Source of the DNA: Aquimarina sp. BL5
GTDB lineage: Bacteria; Bacteroidota; Bacteroidia; Flavobacteriales; Flavobacteriaceae
DNA length: 64,000 nt
Reading direction: 5' to 3'
Assembly (NCBI RefSeq): GCF_003443675.1
Contig: NZ_CP031963.1
Coordinates: 310,001 to 374,000 of the forward strand
Both the position numbers and the translations under genes were made by a program. This document shows positions 45,615 to 54,878 of the stretch, piece after piece. Numbering within the stretch: position 1 is the first letter of the stretch; each line of letters begins with the position of its first letter. The notes below the pieces were generated by a model. It made no database searches and was not told the origin of the DNA. It saw only the letters and a program-made list of their open reading frames with translations.

Positions 45615-47318
45615 CTATTTTTTAGCTTCTAATAGTACAATGTCATTATCAGATTTTATTGTTGCACTGCCGTCTTTTACGGTAGTGTCAATTCCAGAAT
45701 ATACGTCTGTTAAGACAGTGCCATCTTTAAAAATAGCATTTACTTTTAAAGTTTTAGTTCCTTTTCTTAGGTTTAATCCTACAACAACACCATCATTGAC
45801 ACCCTCTTTTTTATATGTTCTTGAAAATACGTATGGTGTTTCACTAATCATTTTATGCTTTCCAGCTCCAATGGCTGGATGATTTTTTCTGAATATCCCT
45901 AATTTTTGCCAATGTAGTAATAATGACTTGGTTTCTTCTGTCTCTAGATCGTCCCAGTTCATATTTGATCTTAATGTAGCATCTCCTTGGGCCCCATCAA
46001 TGATCAATGATCTTGCTGTTTCATCACCATAATATACCTGAGAAATACCAGGTGTTAATAAAAGTTTAGTTGCAGATTCATAGGTTTTCTTTCTTTCTTT
46101 ATCGAATGGATCACCATCATCATGTGAAGTAATGTAATTCATAACACTTTTACCAATCAAACCAGTTTGTAGTGCTGTACTATATTTACTGTATAATTTT
46201 TCATAGTTTAACTGTCGTGCATCATATTTGAACTGGAAATTAATAAGGTTATCAAAACCATTAGCATAATAATCTACTTTACGATCTCCAAAATCGTAAA
46301 AACGCTTCCCATCTATTCCATACCCATATAATTCTCCAAGAACATAAAACTCGTTGTTATCTAATACTTTATCTGGATTGTTTTTCTTCCACTCTGCAAA
46401 AGCAACTTTTGCTTGTTCTGCCAGTACACTCCATACACCTTCTTCTACGTGTTTTACAGTATCTACACGATATCCATCAATACCTAACTCTTTAACATAA
46501 TCGGTTAACCATTTAATGATGTAGTTTTTAGGTGATCGTTTAAGACCTGTTTTTGCAAAAAAGATTTCTAATTCATCCATTTCGGCTTCCAGTCGACCTT
46601 CTTTTTCCCATTTTACTTTTAATGCTTCAGGAAGTTTTACTTCTTCATCACTTTCCGTTTTGATATCCGGAAGATTTTCTACTAAAGTACATTTCACCGC
46701 GGTTTCATAATCTTTATAAGAACATTGTGGAGCGGCACGTACCCAATCATCAGACCAAACAGGGTCTTTATCAGTTACAGGACCTGTATGATTGATAACT
46801 ACATCCATTAAAATTCTAATACCGTTTTTATGAGCTATTTCTACTAATTTCTTAAGATCCTCATAGGTTCCAAAATTAGGATCTATGGTTGTCCAGTCTT
46901 TTGCCCAATATCCGTGGAATGCATACGTATTACCAGTCCCTTCATCAACACTTTCATGAATTTGCTCTACAAGCGGGTTTACCCAAAGCGCATTAATTCC
47001 AAGATTTGTAAAATATCCTTCTTCAATTTTTTGAATGATTCCTTTTATATCACCTCCTTCAAAACCCCGTAACACTCCGGTTTCCTTTTTTCTTTCTAAA
47101 ACTTCATCATTGGTTGTATCTCCGTTTTTAAATCTATCGGCAAGTAAAAAATAAACATTTGCACCTTCCCAAATAAAAGGCATATTTTCTGTAGTTACCG
47201 GTTTAGCAGTCTCCAATGCTGCAGTTTCGATTGTCGAAGATGCTGTTTTGGTATCACTCTTACAGGAAATAAGGATACAGAAAAGCACCAAAAAAGTAGT
47301 TGTTAATAAATGTTTCAT
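45615..47318 (-). CDS. GH13 alpha-amylase, lipoprotein
   Basis: 567 aa from ATG 47318 (MKHLLTTTFLVLFCILISC, with the lipobox Cys at residue 19); the longer open frame to 47390 is not needed. It is a GH13 barrel: LMDVVINHTG near 185, GIDGYRVDTVKHVEE near 296 (nucleophile Asp), FYVLGELYGYG near 343 (acid/base Glu) and MNYITSHDDGDP near 393 (third Asp). A C-terminal beta domain follows. It cleaves alpha-1,4 links in starch-like glucans, outside or in the periplasm. A membrane AraC regulator lies directly upstream (160-bp gap). Confidence 0.88.
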   Translation of the reverse strand: MKHLLTTTFLVLFCILISCKSDTKTASSTIETAALETAKPVTTENMPFIWEGANVYFLLADRFKNGDTTNDEVLERKKETGVLRGFEGGDIKGIIQKIEEGYFTNLGINALWVNPLVEQIHESVDEGTGNTYAFHGYWAKDWTTIDPNFGTYEDLKKLVEIAHKNGIRILMDVVINHTGPVTDKDPVWSDDWVRAAPQCSYKDYETAVKCTLVENLPDIKTESDEEVKLPEALKVKWEKEGRLEAEMDELEIFFAKTGLKRSPKNYIIKWLTDYVKELGIDGYRVDTVKHVEEGVWSVLAEQAKVAFAEWKKNNPDKVLDNNEFYVLGELYGYGIDGKRFYDFGDRKVDYYANGFDNLINFQFKYDARQLNYEKLYSKYSTALQTGLIGKSVMNYITSHDDGDPFDKERKKTYESATKLLLTPGISQVYYGDETARSLIIDGAQGDATLRSNMNWDDLETEETKSLLLHWQKLGIFRKNHPAIGAGKHKMISETPYVFSRTYKKEGVNDGVVVGLNLRKGTKTLKVNAIFKDGTVLTDVYSGIDTTVKDGSATIKSDNDIVLLEAKK

Positions 47319-47478
47319 GTGTTTGTTTTTGTGTTTCAAAGTATTCCTTGTCTTGATAATAATTAAGACAGAATAAAAGAATTGAAACAATAGTAAATAC
47401 TGGTTTAAGGTGCTAATCTATAAAATTGAGCATAAAAATCCATCTTTGTATAATTGTGAAATTCGTAAAAATCACAAA

Positions 47479-48666
47479 TTAGGCTTTATTTTGGGAAGCT
47501 AAGTATTGAGAAGGTGAGGTGTTTGTAAGTTTCTTGAATACTCTATTAAAGGTTGCCTTACTATTAAAACCACATTCGTATGCAATTCCTAATAAAGATA
47601 ATTGTTGCTGTTTTCCTTCTTGTAACATCGCTTGAACTGCTTTAACTCGGTATGAGTTTATGAAATCATTGAAGTTTTTCTTAAACCCTGAATTTATTGC
47701 ATCTGATAGGGTTGGTGGAGGGATTTTAAGCATTTTAGAAAGCTCTGTAAGATTTAAATCTGGATTAAGAAATGGTTTTTCATTCTCCATGAACTCTTCA
47801 ATTTTTTCTTTAATCTTAATAACATCTTCACTAAGTTCAATTTGTGGAGTATCGATACTCTCTTTTACAGTCACTGAAAAATTCAAGTTATTCAATTTAT
47901 TAGTGTCTGTAAAGTATCCTTTTATTCCAAAATAGATAATGGCTACAGCAGTAAAGAAATGATACCACCATTTTTGGGTCCAATGTAAATCCGTAATAAC
48001 TGAACCAATGACTCCCTGAAAAATGCTATATAAAAATAGGAAAGAATAAATAAAAAGAAAGTTTCTAATCCAATTTAGTTCTAGACTATAGGTGTTGGAG
48101 AAAAACTGCTGGATCTTTTTTCTGTATATATAATATAGTTGTATGGTAAATGCCAGATATAATAACATCTGTAGATTTTCTACAATTCCTATTAGTGGAC
48201 TTACATATTTTTCATCTAGAAAAACCTTTAGATACCCGTTTTGGGTTTCATCAAATCCTGGTTGAGCTGCATCATAAATAAGAATAAAGATCTTATAAAC
48301 AATGTATAAACTAACGGGAATAAAATGTATGAGATCCTTTTTTCTAAACTTAAAATTGGAAGTTGTTATCGATTTTACATAAAAATAGAGCAACGGTCCA
48401 ATAGCTAATGATAGTGCAATGAGCCAATAATTAATTTTTGTATTCCTATAGGTATCATACCAATCCATAAAACCAATCGTATAGGTAGTTCTATGATATC
48501 CAGTAATAAAAATGAGGATAGACAATATTAATGCTGGTACATATTTCTTTTTAAAGTATCGAACTAATAGAAGGAATGCAAACACAAAGGCCTGCAATAC
48601 CAAAAGTAATAATGGCGTACTGTATAAATTAAAAGAAGGAAACTCTAATGGTAAAGGAATTGACAT
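47479..48666 (-). CDS. Membrane-anchored AraC-family transcriptional regulator
   Basis: A 395-aa protein with about seven membrane segments over residues 10-245 and an AraC domain at the C-terminus (about 295-392): FINSYRVKAVQAML and LLGIAYECGFNSKATFNRVFKK. Same architecture as the regulator beside the pullulanase. It lies directly upstream of the alpha-amylase on the same strand and is divergent from menA. Regulation of the amylase is a reasonable inference. Confidence 0.8.
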   Translation of the reverse strand: MSIPLPLEFPSFNLYSTPLLLLVLQAFVFAFLLLVRYFKKKYVPALILSILIFITGYHRTTYTIGFMDWYDTYRNTKINYWLIALSLAIGPLLYFYVKSITTSNFKFRKKDLIHFIPVSLYIVYKIFILIYDAAQPGFDETQNGYLKVFLDEKYVSPLIGIVENLQMLLYLAFTIQLYYIYRKKIQQFFSNTYSLELNWIRNFLFIYSFLFLYSIFQGVIGSVITDLHWTQKWWYHFFTAVAIIYFGIKGYFTDTNKLNNLNFSVTVKESIDTPQIELSEDVIKIKEKIEEFMENEKPFLNPDLNLTELSKMLKIPPPTLSDAINSGFKKNFNDFINSYRVKAVQAMLQEGKQQQLSLLGIAYECGFNSKATFNRVFKKLTNTSPSQYLASQNKA

Positions 48667-48750
48667 GATGCTAATTTAAATAATTCACAGAAGTATTTTT
48701 TATTTTTTTTTTAATTAAAATACTGTTCCTTTGACTATAATTTAATTAGA

Positions 48751-49710
48751 ATGACCAAATTGAAAGCTTGGATCTCGGCGGCACGGCTTCGCACTTTACC
48801 CTTATCTATATCGGGAATTATTGTGGGGTCGTCTATGTTTAATAATATTATTCTGAACACGAATCCATCTATTGAATATAAAACAGGTTTTGGAGGAAAG
48901 CTTTTGTTTTTTTCTGAAACCTCAATATTCTGGTTAGCTATTGCGACTACCCTGGGATTGCAGATTTTATCAAATTTTGCTAATGACTATGGTGACGGTG
49001 TAAAGGGTACTGATAATGAAGATAGAGTAGGACCTCAAAGAGCATTGCAGAGTGGAGCCATTTCTAGAAAAGAAATGTTCAGAGGTATCGTTATTACAGC
49101 TACTATTACATTGATTTTAGCAATTTTACTGATCTATGTATCCTTTGGTAGAGAATATTTTGTGTATTCTGTTTTCTTTTTCCTATTAGGATTAGCAGCT
49201 ATCATTGCTGCTATAAAATACACAATGGGTAATTCAGCTTATGGATATAGAGGATTAGGGGATGTATTTGTTTTTATATTCTTTGGTTTGGTAAGTGTGG
49301 TAGGATGTTATTTTTTGTTTACCAAGAATTTAAACTGGTTAGTTTTTCTTCCAGCAATGGCAATAGGTTTTTTAAGTGCTGCAGTGCTAAACCTTAACAA
49401 TATGCGTGATCATGACAGTGATAAAAAAGCTAAAAAAAATACAATTGTAGTAAAAATGGGATTAGTAAAAGCAAAAAAATACCATTACTTCCTAGTAATA
49501 GGCGCTATGATATCGATGTTGGTTTTCTCATTTTTTACATATGAATATTATACGAATCTGCTCTTTTTGATAGCATTTATTCCCTTATTAATTCACCTAA
49601 ATAAAGTGGTAAAGACAAAAAATGCGGTTGATCTAGATCCAGAGCTGAAAAAAGTAGCATTGTCAACATTTTTATTGGCAGTATTATTTAGTTTAGGTCA
49701 GATTTTTTAA
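48751..49710 (+). CDS. menA: 1,4-dihydroxy-2-naphthoate polyprenyltransferase
   Basis: A 319-aa UbiA-family membrane prenyltransferase. The Asp-rich motif NFANDYGDGVKGTDNEDR (about 76-93) binds prenyl diphosphate via Mg2+, and the second motif NNMRDHDSDKKAKKNT near 216-231 matches. Eight or so membrane segments. It attaches the prenyl tail of menaquinone in the inner membrane. menC and menE follow within 4 kb, so it is part of the same pathway cluster. Confidence 0.9.
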   Translation: MTKLKAWISAARLRTLPLSISGIIVGSSMFNNIILNTNPSIEYKTGFGGKLLFFSETSIFWLAIATTLGLQILSNFANDYGDGVKGTDNEDRVGPQRALQSGAISRKEMFRGIVITATITLILAILLIYVSFGREYFVYSVFFFLLGLAAIIAAIKYTMGNSAYGYRGLGDVFVFIFFGLVSVVGCYFLFTKNLNWLVFLPAMAIGFLSAAVLNLNNMRDHDSDKKAKKNTIVVKMGLVKAKKYHYFLVIGAMISMLVFSFFTYEYYTNLLFLIAFIPLLIHLNKVVKTKNAVDLDPELKKVALSTFLLAVLFSLGQIF

Positions 49711-49732
49711 TTTAGTGACACTTAGTTTTAAG

Positions 49733-49875
49733 GAGCTTGTAAAGCGAACTTAAAACTATTAGTGGAACTTATCCCGCTGCAGAGCGGGATCTAATACAAT
49801 TATAATTTATTTAAAGAGTTCGAAAAGCGAGCTTTAAACTAGTAAAACCTATCCCGCGGAGAGCGGAATTTATAT
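49733..49875. repeat. Imperfect tandem repeat of about 60 bp between menA and the hydrolase
   Basis: Two copies, 49733-49796 and 49816-49875, share AAAGCGA, AAACTA and TATCCCGC...GAGCGG. In the first, ATCCCGCT-GCAG-AGCGGGAT (49771-49790) is an 8-bp perfect hairpin; the second is weaker. The first copy may serve as terminator for menA. No ORF. Confidence 0.5.
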
Positions 49876-49900
49876 TTAATAAAAACAAAAAACTCACATA

Positions 49901-50581
49901 ATGAAAATTACATTTTTTGGGCAAAATACATTATTGTTAGAAATTAAGGATGCTAAAGTTTTAATTGATCCTTTTATTTCAGGTAATCCATTAGCCAAAG
50001 ACAAAGTAGACATTAATGATATTAGAGTAGACTATATTTTATTGACTCATGCACATCAGGATCATACGCTAGATGCGGAAGCTATTGCTAAAAACAATAA
50101 TGCAACCATCGTTTCTAATTATGAAATTGCAATGCATTATCAAGCAAAAGGAATAGAAGTACATCCGATGAATCATGGTGGTAATTGGGAATTTGATTTT
50201 GGTAAGGTAAAATATGTGAATGCAATCCATACGAGTAGTTTCCCTGATGGGAGTTACGGCGGTCAACCTGGAGGTTTTGTAATCGAAGGTGAACATAAAA
50301 ATATTTACATAGCAGGTGATACTGCTCTAACTATGGATATGAAATTAATTCCTTTATCCACTAAATTGGATTTAGCGATACTTCCCATCGGTGATAATTT
50401 TACAATGGGAATTGATGATGCAATTATTGCTAGTGATTTTGTGGAGTGTGACAAAGTATTGGGAGTTCATTATGATACTTTTGGATATATAGAGATTGAT
50501 CATGATGAAGCTAAAAGAAAGTTTTTCGCTAAAGACAAGGATCTTATGTTGTTAGATGTTGGTCAGAGCATAGAACTATAA
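49901..50581 (+). CDS. UPF0173-type metal-dependent hydrolase (metallo-beta-lactamase fold)
   Basis: A 226-aa MBL-fold protein. The metal motif is LLTHAHQDHTLD near 47-58 (HxHxDH), with more ligands in NAIHTSSF near 108 and IAGDTALTMD near 137 and the late LGVHYDTF near 187. Typical UPF0173/UlaG-like size. The substrate is unknown. Its stop overlaps the menC ATG by one base (TAATG), so it is translationally coupled to menaquinone synthesis genes. Confidence 0.85.
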   Translation: MKITFFGQNTLLLEIKDAKVLIDPFISGNPLAKDKVDINDIRVDYILLTHAHQDHTLDAEAIAKNNNATIVSNYEIAMHYQAKGIEVHPMNHGGNWEFDFGKVKYVNAIHTSSFPDGSYGGQPGGFVIEGEHKNIYIAGDTALTMDMKLIPLSTKLDLAILPIGDNFTMGIDDAIIASDFVECDKVLGVHYDTFGYIEIDHDEAKRKFFAKDKDLMLLDVGQSIEL

Positions 50582-51621
50582 TGAACGCTACTTATCATAA
50601 ACATATTCTAGAATTCAAAAGACCCAGCGGTACTTCTCGAGGAGTACTAAAGACAAAAGAAACCTGGTTTATTGTTATTACTTCTGAAGAAAAACAGGGT
50701 ATTGGAGAATGTGGAATTCTAAGAACTTTAAGTATTGATGACAGACCAGATTATGAGGAGAAATTGCAATGGACTTGTAATAATATTCATTTAGGAGTTG
50801 ATCAACTTTGGCAGGAACTAAAAGAGTTTCCTAGTATTCAGTTTGGAGTAGAGATGGCTTTTAAATCATTGGAAAGTCAATCTCCTTATATCGTGTTTCC
50901 CTCAAAATTTACTGATGGAGAAGATGCCATTCCTATCAATGGACTGATATGGATGGGAGAGAAAGAATTTATGAAAGATCAGATCGTGGAGAAGCTTGAT
51001 CAGGGATTTGATTGCATAAAACTAAAAATTGGAGCAATCGATTTTGAGGCAGAGTTAGAACTTCTTTCTTATATACGTTCTCAGTTTTCTAAAGATGTTA
51101 TAGAACTAAGAGTAGATGCTAACGGTGCTTTTTCTACTGATGATGCTCTAGAGAAATTATTAAAGTTAAGCAAGTATGATCTTCATAGTATCGAACAACC
51201 CATTAAACAGGGCCAATCAGAGGAGATGAAAGCGTTATCTAAGGTTACTCCATTGCCAATTGCATTAGATGAAGAACTAATTGGTATTTTTGATGTAACG
51301 GAAAAGAAAAAACTACTACTAACAATAGAACCTCAATATATAATTTTAAAACCAAGTTTAATAGGTGGATTTAAAGGCACCCAAGAATGGATTGATTTGG
51401 CTGAAGACCTAGGAATAGGATGGTGGATCACAAGTGCATTAGAAAGTAATATTGGATTAAATGCGATTGCTCAATATACTTTTACCCTAAATAGTAAAAT
51501 GCCACAAGGTTTAGGAACTGGAGGTTTATATACTAATAATATAAAAGCACCTTTGGCAGTAGATAAAGGAACATTAAGGTATCAACCTCATAAGAAATGG
51601 GTTGTATCATATTTAGATTAA
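50581..51621 (+). CDS. menC: o-succinylbenzoate synthase
   Basis: A 346-aa enolase-superfamily enzyme. CIKLKIGAIDF near 145 carries the KxK catalytic Lys, RVDANGAF near 177 and EQPI near 203 are metal ligands, and LDEELIG near 225 is the third. It dehydrates SHCHC to o-succinylbenzoate in menaquinone synthesis. Coupled to the upstream hydrolase by a one-base overlap; menE is about 1 kb downstream. Confidence 0.9.
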   Translation: MNATYHKHILEFKRPSGTSRGVLKTKETWFIVITSEEKQGIGECGILRTLSIDDRPDYEEKLQWTCNNIHLGVDQLWQELKEFPSIQFGVEMAFKSLESQSPYIVFPSKFTDGEDAIPINGLIWMGEKEFMKDQIVEKLDQGFDCIKLKIGAIDFEAELELLSYIRSQFSKDVIELRVDANGAFSTDDALEKLLKLSKYDLHSIEQPIKQGQSEEMKALSKVTPLPIALDEELIGIFDVTEKKKLLLTIEPQYIILKPSLIGGFKGTQEWIDLAEDLGIGWWITSALESNIGLNAIAQYTFTLNSKMPQGLGTGGLYTNNIKAPLAVDKGTLRYQPHKKWVVSYLD

Positions 51622-51635
51622 TAAAATAAGTATAG

Positions 51636-52547
51636 ATGTATATAGAACAAGGAAGAAAAGGAAAACTAGGAATGTGGAAGTATTTATTTCCTCCAATAGG
51701 GTTTTTTGGTTTAATGATTTTAAATTTTTTAGTCAGTTTATTAATGGGGGCGGATACCGAAACTGTTATGCAAGATCAAATAGAAACTTTAGGTAAACCT
51801 TTATTTTTTCTCATAGCTGTAGGACCTTTTGTTGTCTTCTTGGGAGCGTTATTTTTTTGGGTAAAAATTGTACATCAACAAAGTATTACTTCATTGACTA
51901 CTTCTAGAAAAAAAATAGATTGGAAACGAGTATTTTTTATGTTTGGATTAATGGCATTATATATTTGTATTACTACATATATAGGATATGTTATTGCTCC
52001 AGATGATTATGAAATAAATTTTCAATTACAACCATTTTTGATACTAGCAATAATGGCATTAATCTTAGTACCAATACAAACCAGCTTTGAAGAGTATTTT
52101 TTTAGAGGATATTTAATGCAAGGACTAGGTATTGCTACAAAGACGAAATGGATTCCTTTTGTAATTACTTCTGTTACGTTTGGATTAATGCATATTGCCA
52201 ACCCAGAAGTAAGCAAGTTGGGACCTATAATTATGATTTATTATATTGGTACAGGATTTTTCTTAGCAATTATGACCTTGATGGATGAAGGGTTGGAATT
52301 AGCATTAGGATTTCATGCTGCCAATAACCTTGTAACCGCTATGTTGGTAACATCTACTTGGACTGCTTTTCAAACAGATTCTGTATTATTATATACCGCA
52401 GAACCTGAGGTTAATCTCGAAATTCTATTTCCAGTATTGATTATATTTCCTGCCTTTTTATTCATTTTAACCAAAAAATATAAATGGTCTGGATGGAAAG
52501 ATAAATTATTCGGAAAAATAGAACCAGAACTTCAGACAGAAGAATGA
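51636..52547 (+). CDS. CPBP (CAAX protease-like) intramembrane peptidase
   Basis: A 303-aa membrane protein. The EExxxR motif reads FEEYFFRGYLMQGL near 150, FxxxH is FGLMHIANPE near 188, and the third motif is LGFHAANNL near 227, so the glutamic-type active site is complete. Eight or so hydrophobic segments. CPBP proteins cleave membrane substrates or prenylated proteins; the target is unknown. It sits between menC and menE, 14 bases after menC, probably cotranscribed. Confidence 0.85.
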   Translation: MYIEQGRKGKLGMWKYLFPPIGFFGLMILNFLVSLLMGADTETVMQDQIETLGKPLFFLIAVGPFVVFLGALFFWVKIVHQQSITSLTTSRKKIDWKRVFFMFGLMALYICITTYIGYVIAPDDYEINFQLQPFLILAIMALILVPIQTSFEEYFFRGYLMQGLGIATKTKWIPFVITSVTFGLMHIANPEVSKLGPIIMIYYIGTGFFLAIMTLMDEGLELALGFHAANNLVTAMLVTSTWTAFQTDSVLLYTAEPEVNLEILFPVLIIFPAFLFILTKKYKWSGWKDKLFGKIEPELQTEE

Positions 52548-52616
52548 TAACAAATTCATAATATACAATTTACCTAAACGTAACCTATGAATATACTAGA
52601 AAATTGAAATTTGGAT

Positions 52617-53726
52617 ATGCAAATAGATAATACATTTTCTACACCACAAGTACACCAAGATTTTAGTATTAATAGACAGTCTTTGGATAATGAAGAATTG
52701 CAACGGATTGCTTACAATTTCATTAAAGAAGGAGAGTTTTATGAACAGGAAGTTGGTAACTTTCTATTAGATTGGTTGAATGATAAAGATCACATTGTGG
52801 TAAGTACATCAGGTTCTACTGGAAAACCTAAAAACATAAAGATTTATAAACAACATATGGTTAATAGTGCCAAGGCTACAGGTGCTTTTTTCAAAGTTAA
52901 TGAAGGTACAACGGCCTTATTGTGTTTGCCAGCTACTTATATTGCGGGTAAAATGATGTTAGTTCGAGCAATGGTACTAGGATGGAAAATAGATTTAGTT
53001 CCGCCTAAAACAAATCCATTGGATACTGTCTATAAGCAATATGATTTTTGTGCTATGGTACCATTGCAACTTGATAATTCAATCAATAGACTTCATCTTC
53101 TTAAGAAATTGATAGTAGGAGGAGGGACCGTATCAGAGAACCTTAAAGAGCTTATACAAGGAATCAAAACTAAAATTTTTGAAACCTATGGAATGACCGA
53201 GACAGTAACTCATGTTGCCGCACGAAGAATTAACCCAAAGAAGAAGGATAAAAAGGATGGTAAATACTTCAGAGCATTACCTAACATAACATTAGGTATA
53301 GATGATAGGAATTGTTTGATAATTAAAGCTCCTCAGCTTAATGAAGAGACTGTTATAACGAATGATGTAGTGGAGCTTAAAACATATAAAAAGTTTATCT
53401 GGAAAGGACGTTACGACAATGTGATTAATAGCGGAGGTATCAAATTGTTTCCCGAAGAAATTGAAACAAAACTACAATTACTTATTGGGCATCGTTTTTT
53501 TATAACAAGTATTCCTGATGATACCTTAGGAGATAAAGTGATCTTAATCATTGAGAATGTTTATGATGAGTTAATGTATAAAACCTTAAAAGAAGCTATA
53601 CATAGTATTAAAACACTTTCTAAATACGAAATACCTAAGAAAATTTATTTCATCCCTCAATTTATAGAAACAGATAATGGAAAAATTCAGCGTGCTAAGA
53701 CGTTAGAATTTGTAGTAGGATCATAA
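52617..53726 (+). CDS. menE: O-succinylbenzoate-CoA ligase
   Basis: About 369 aa from ATG 52617 (a TTG at 52611 would add two residues). An adenylate-forming enzyme with VVSTSGSTGKPKNIKI near 63 (P-loop), FETYGMTETVTHVAAR near 191 and WKGRYDNVINSGGIKLFPEE near 262-281. It makes o-succinylbenzoyl-CoA for menaquinone. Shorter than many MenE (about 450), as is usual in Flavobacteria. The last menaquinone gene in the window. Confidence 0.85.
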   Translation: MQIDNTFSTPQVHQDFSINRQSLDNEELQRIAYNFIKEGEFYEQEVGNFLLDWLNDKDHIVVSTSGSTGKPKNIKIYKQHMVNSAKATGAFFKVNEGTTALLCLPATYIAGKMMLVRAMVLGWKIDLVPPKTNPLDTVYKQYDFCAMVPLQLDNSINRLHLLKKLIVGGGTVSENLKELIQGIKTKIFETYGMTETVTHVAARRINPKKKDKKDGKYFRALPNITLGIDDRNCLIIKAPQLNEETVITNDVVELKTYKKFIWKGRYDNVINSGGIKLFPEEIETKLQLLIGHRFFITSIPDDTLGDKVILIIENVYDELMYKTLKEAIHSIKTLSKYEIPKKIYFIPQFIETDNGKIQRAKTLEFVVGS

Positions 53727-54519
53727 TCCAAAGAAAAACGTAGCCTCATAATTTTGCTTTATCTAGTAAAATAAAATTGTTTTATATCTCATAATGATAA
53801 TAATTATGGAAGATTAGAAAACATTCACCAACTTATTTTTCACTTTTTGTTTTTCTTAATACTTTTCAAACTTTTCTTTTTTTAACTATAATTTAATAGA
53901 GGCTATCGCAATACAGATTATTCCCTTAATGTATCCTTATAGGGGAATACAAAGCTAAAAATTATGCGGTACATTCCTTAAGCATATAATGATATACCAG
54001 AAATTGTTTTTTTTCGGAATCTAATTACCCAAGTTGTTTTATGCTTAATGCTCTAAGTAGTATAGTTTCTTTCCTTGAAAACCTCTTTGTGTAAATGTAT
54101 TATTCCCTGTTTTTAGGAAGGTTTAGCATAATTGCTTAAACACTACTCAAGCATTATGGTTATTAATCAAGATGTAATATATAGCTGATTAGAATCAGGG
54201 GTAAATAACCTGTTAAACAAGTATTTATACGGTTACCTTTCATGTTGATTACGTTGTAGCTTTGTAATGTAGTACTATATAAACAAGTTTAAATATCTGA
54301 TTTCAGGTACAAAGACAGGGGCAATTCTTAATGTTTTTTATGAACAAAAAACGACATCAATGATATCATCATTTTTATAATTTATGGTACAGTGAATTTT
54401 CCAATATTGGATAACCGATTCATAAAACAATATTCAAAATTTAAATATACCTGATCACTATATTTTTCTATTAAGGGTGGCTTCGTTTAATATAAATTAA
54501 TAATTAATAAAACAAAATT
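53727..54519. other. Long gene-free leader before the accessory operon
   Basis: About 790 bases with no ORF of credible size on either strand. AT-rich; an inexact dyad, CATAATTGCTT and AAGCATTATG, lies near 54127-54160, and repeated short motifs (AAGCAT, TTAAGC) recur. It probably contains the promoter and control sites of the operon starting at 54520. No riboswitch class was recognised. Confidence 0.45.
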
Positions 54520-54861
54520 ATGAGCACAAATGGTATTTCAACAGCCGGTGGGAAATTGTTTTTTTCAAACCCTCCTCATCCAGATTCAAGTCATACACCT
54601 GAATTTAAAGAACTTCATGATATAAAAGATTTTAAAATAGAAACTCCAGCTAAAAGTAAAAGCTTAGCTAAATCGAGTTTGCCTAAAGTTGCGGTTTATG
54701 CGGTAGCCCCAGATGTCGTGGTTACTGCTGCTAATCCTTTGGTTATTTCGGGTAGTGGCCCTGTTTCGGTCGGCTTTGGAAAGGTAACGATTGAACCAGG
54801 AGGACAAATTAGAGTATTGACAACGGCCGATATTAGAATCGATGAATTAATAAAAAAATAA
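54520..54861 (+). CDS. Small beta-rich protein of unknown function, first gene of the accessory operon
   Basis: A 113-aa protein without a signal peptide. The N-terminal half is polar and flexible (NPPHPDSSHTPEFKE near 18-32, KSKSLAKSSLPK near 45-56). The C-terminal half has short hydrophobic strands ending in Gly/Pro turns (VVVTAANPLVISGSG, GFGKVTIEPGGQIRV), like one or two rungs of a beta-solenoid. No Cys. Separated by 17 bases from the polyglycine gene. It could be a structural subunit or even a peptide substrate for the enzymes downstream; no homology was recognised. Confidence 0.65.
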   Translation: MSTNGISTAGGKLFFSNPPHPDSSHTPEFKELHDIKDFKIETPAKSKSLAKSSLPKVAVYAVAPDVVVTAANPLVISGSGPVSVGFGKVTIEPGGQIRVLTTADIRIDELIKK

Positions 54862-54878
54862 TAAAAAAAACATTCGAA

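Noticed and set aside
47319..47390. Longer amylase start
   Set aside because: It would hide the lipoprotein signal that begins at 47318.
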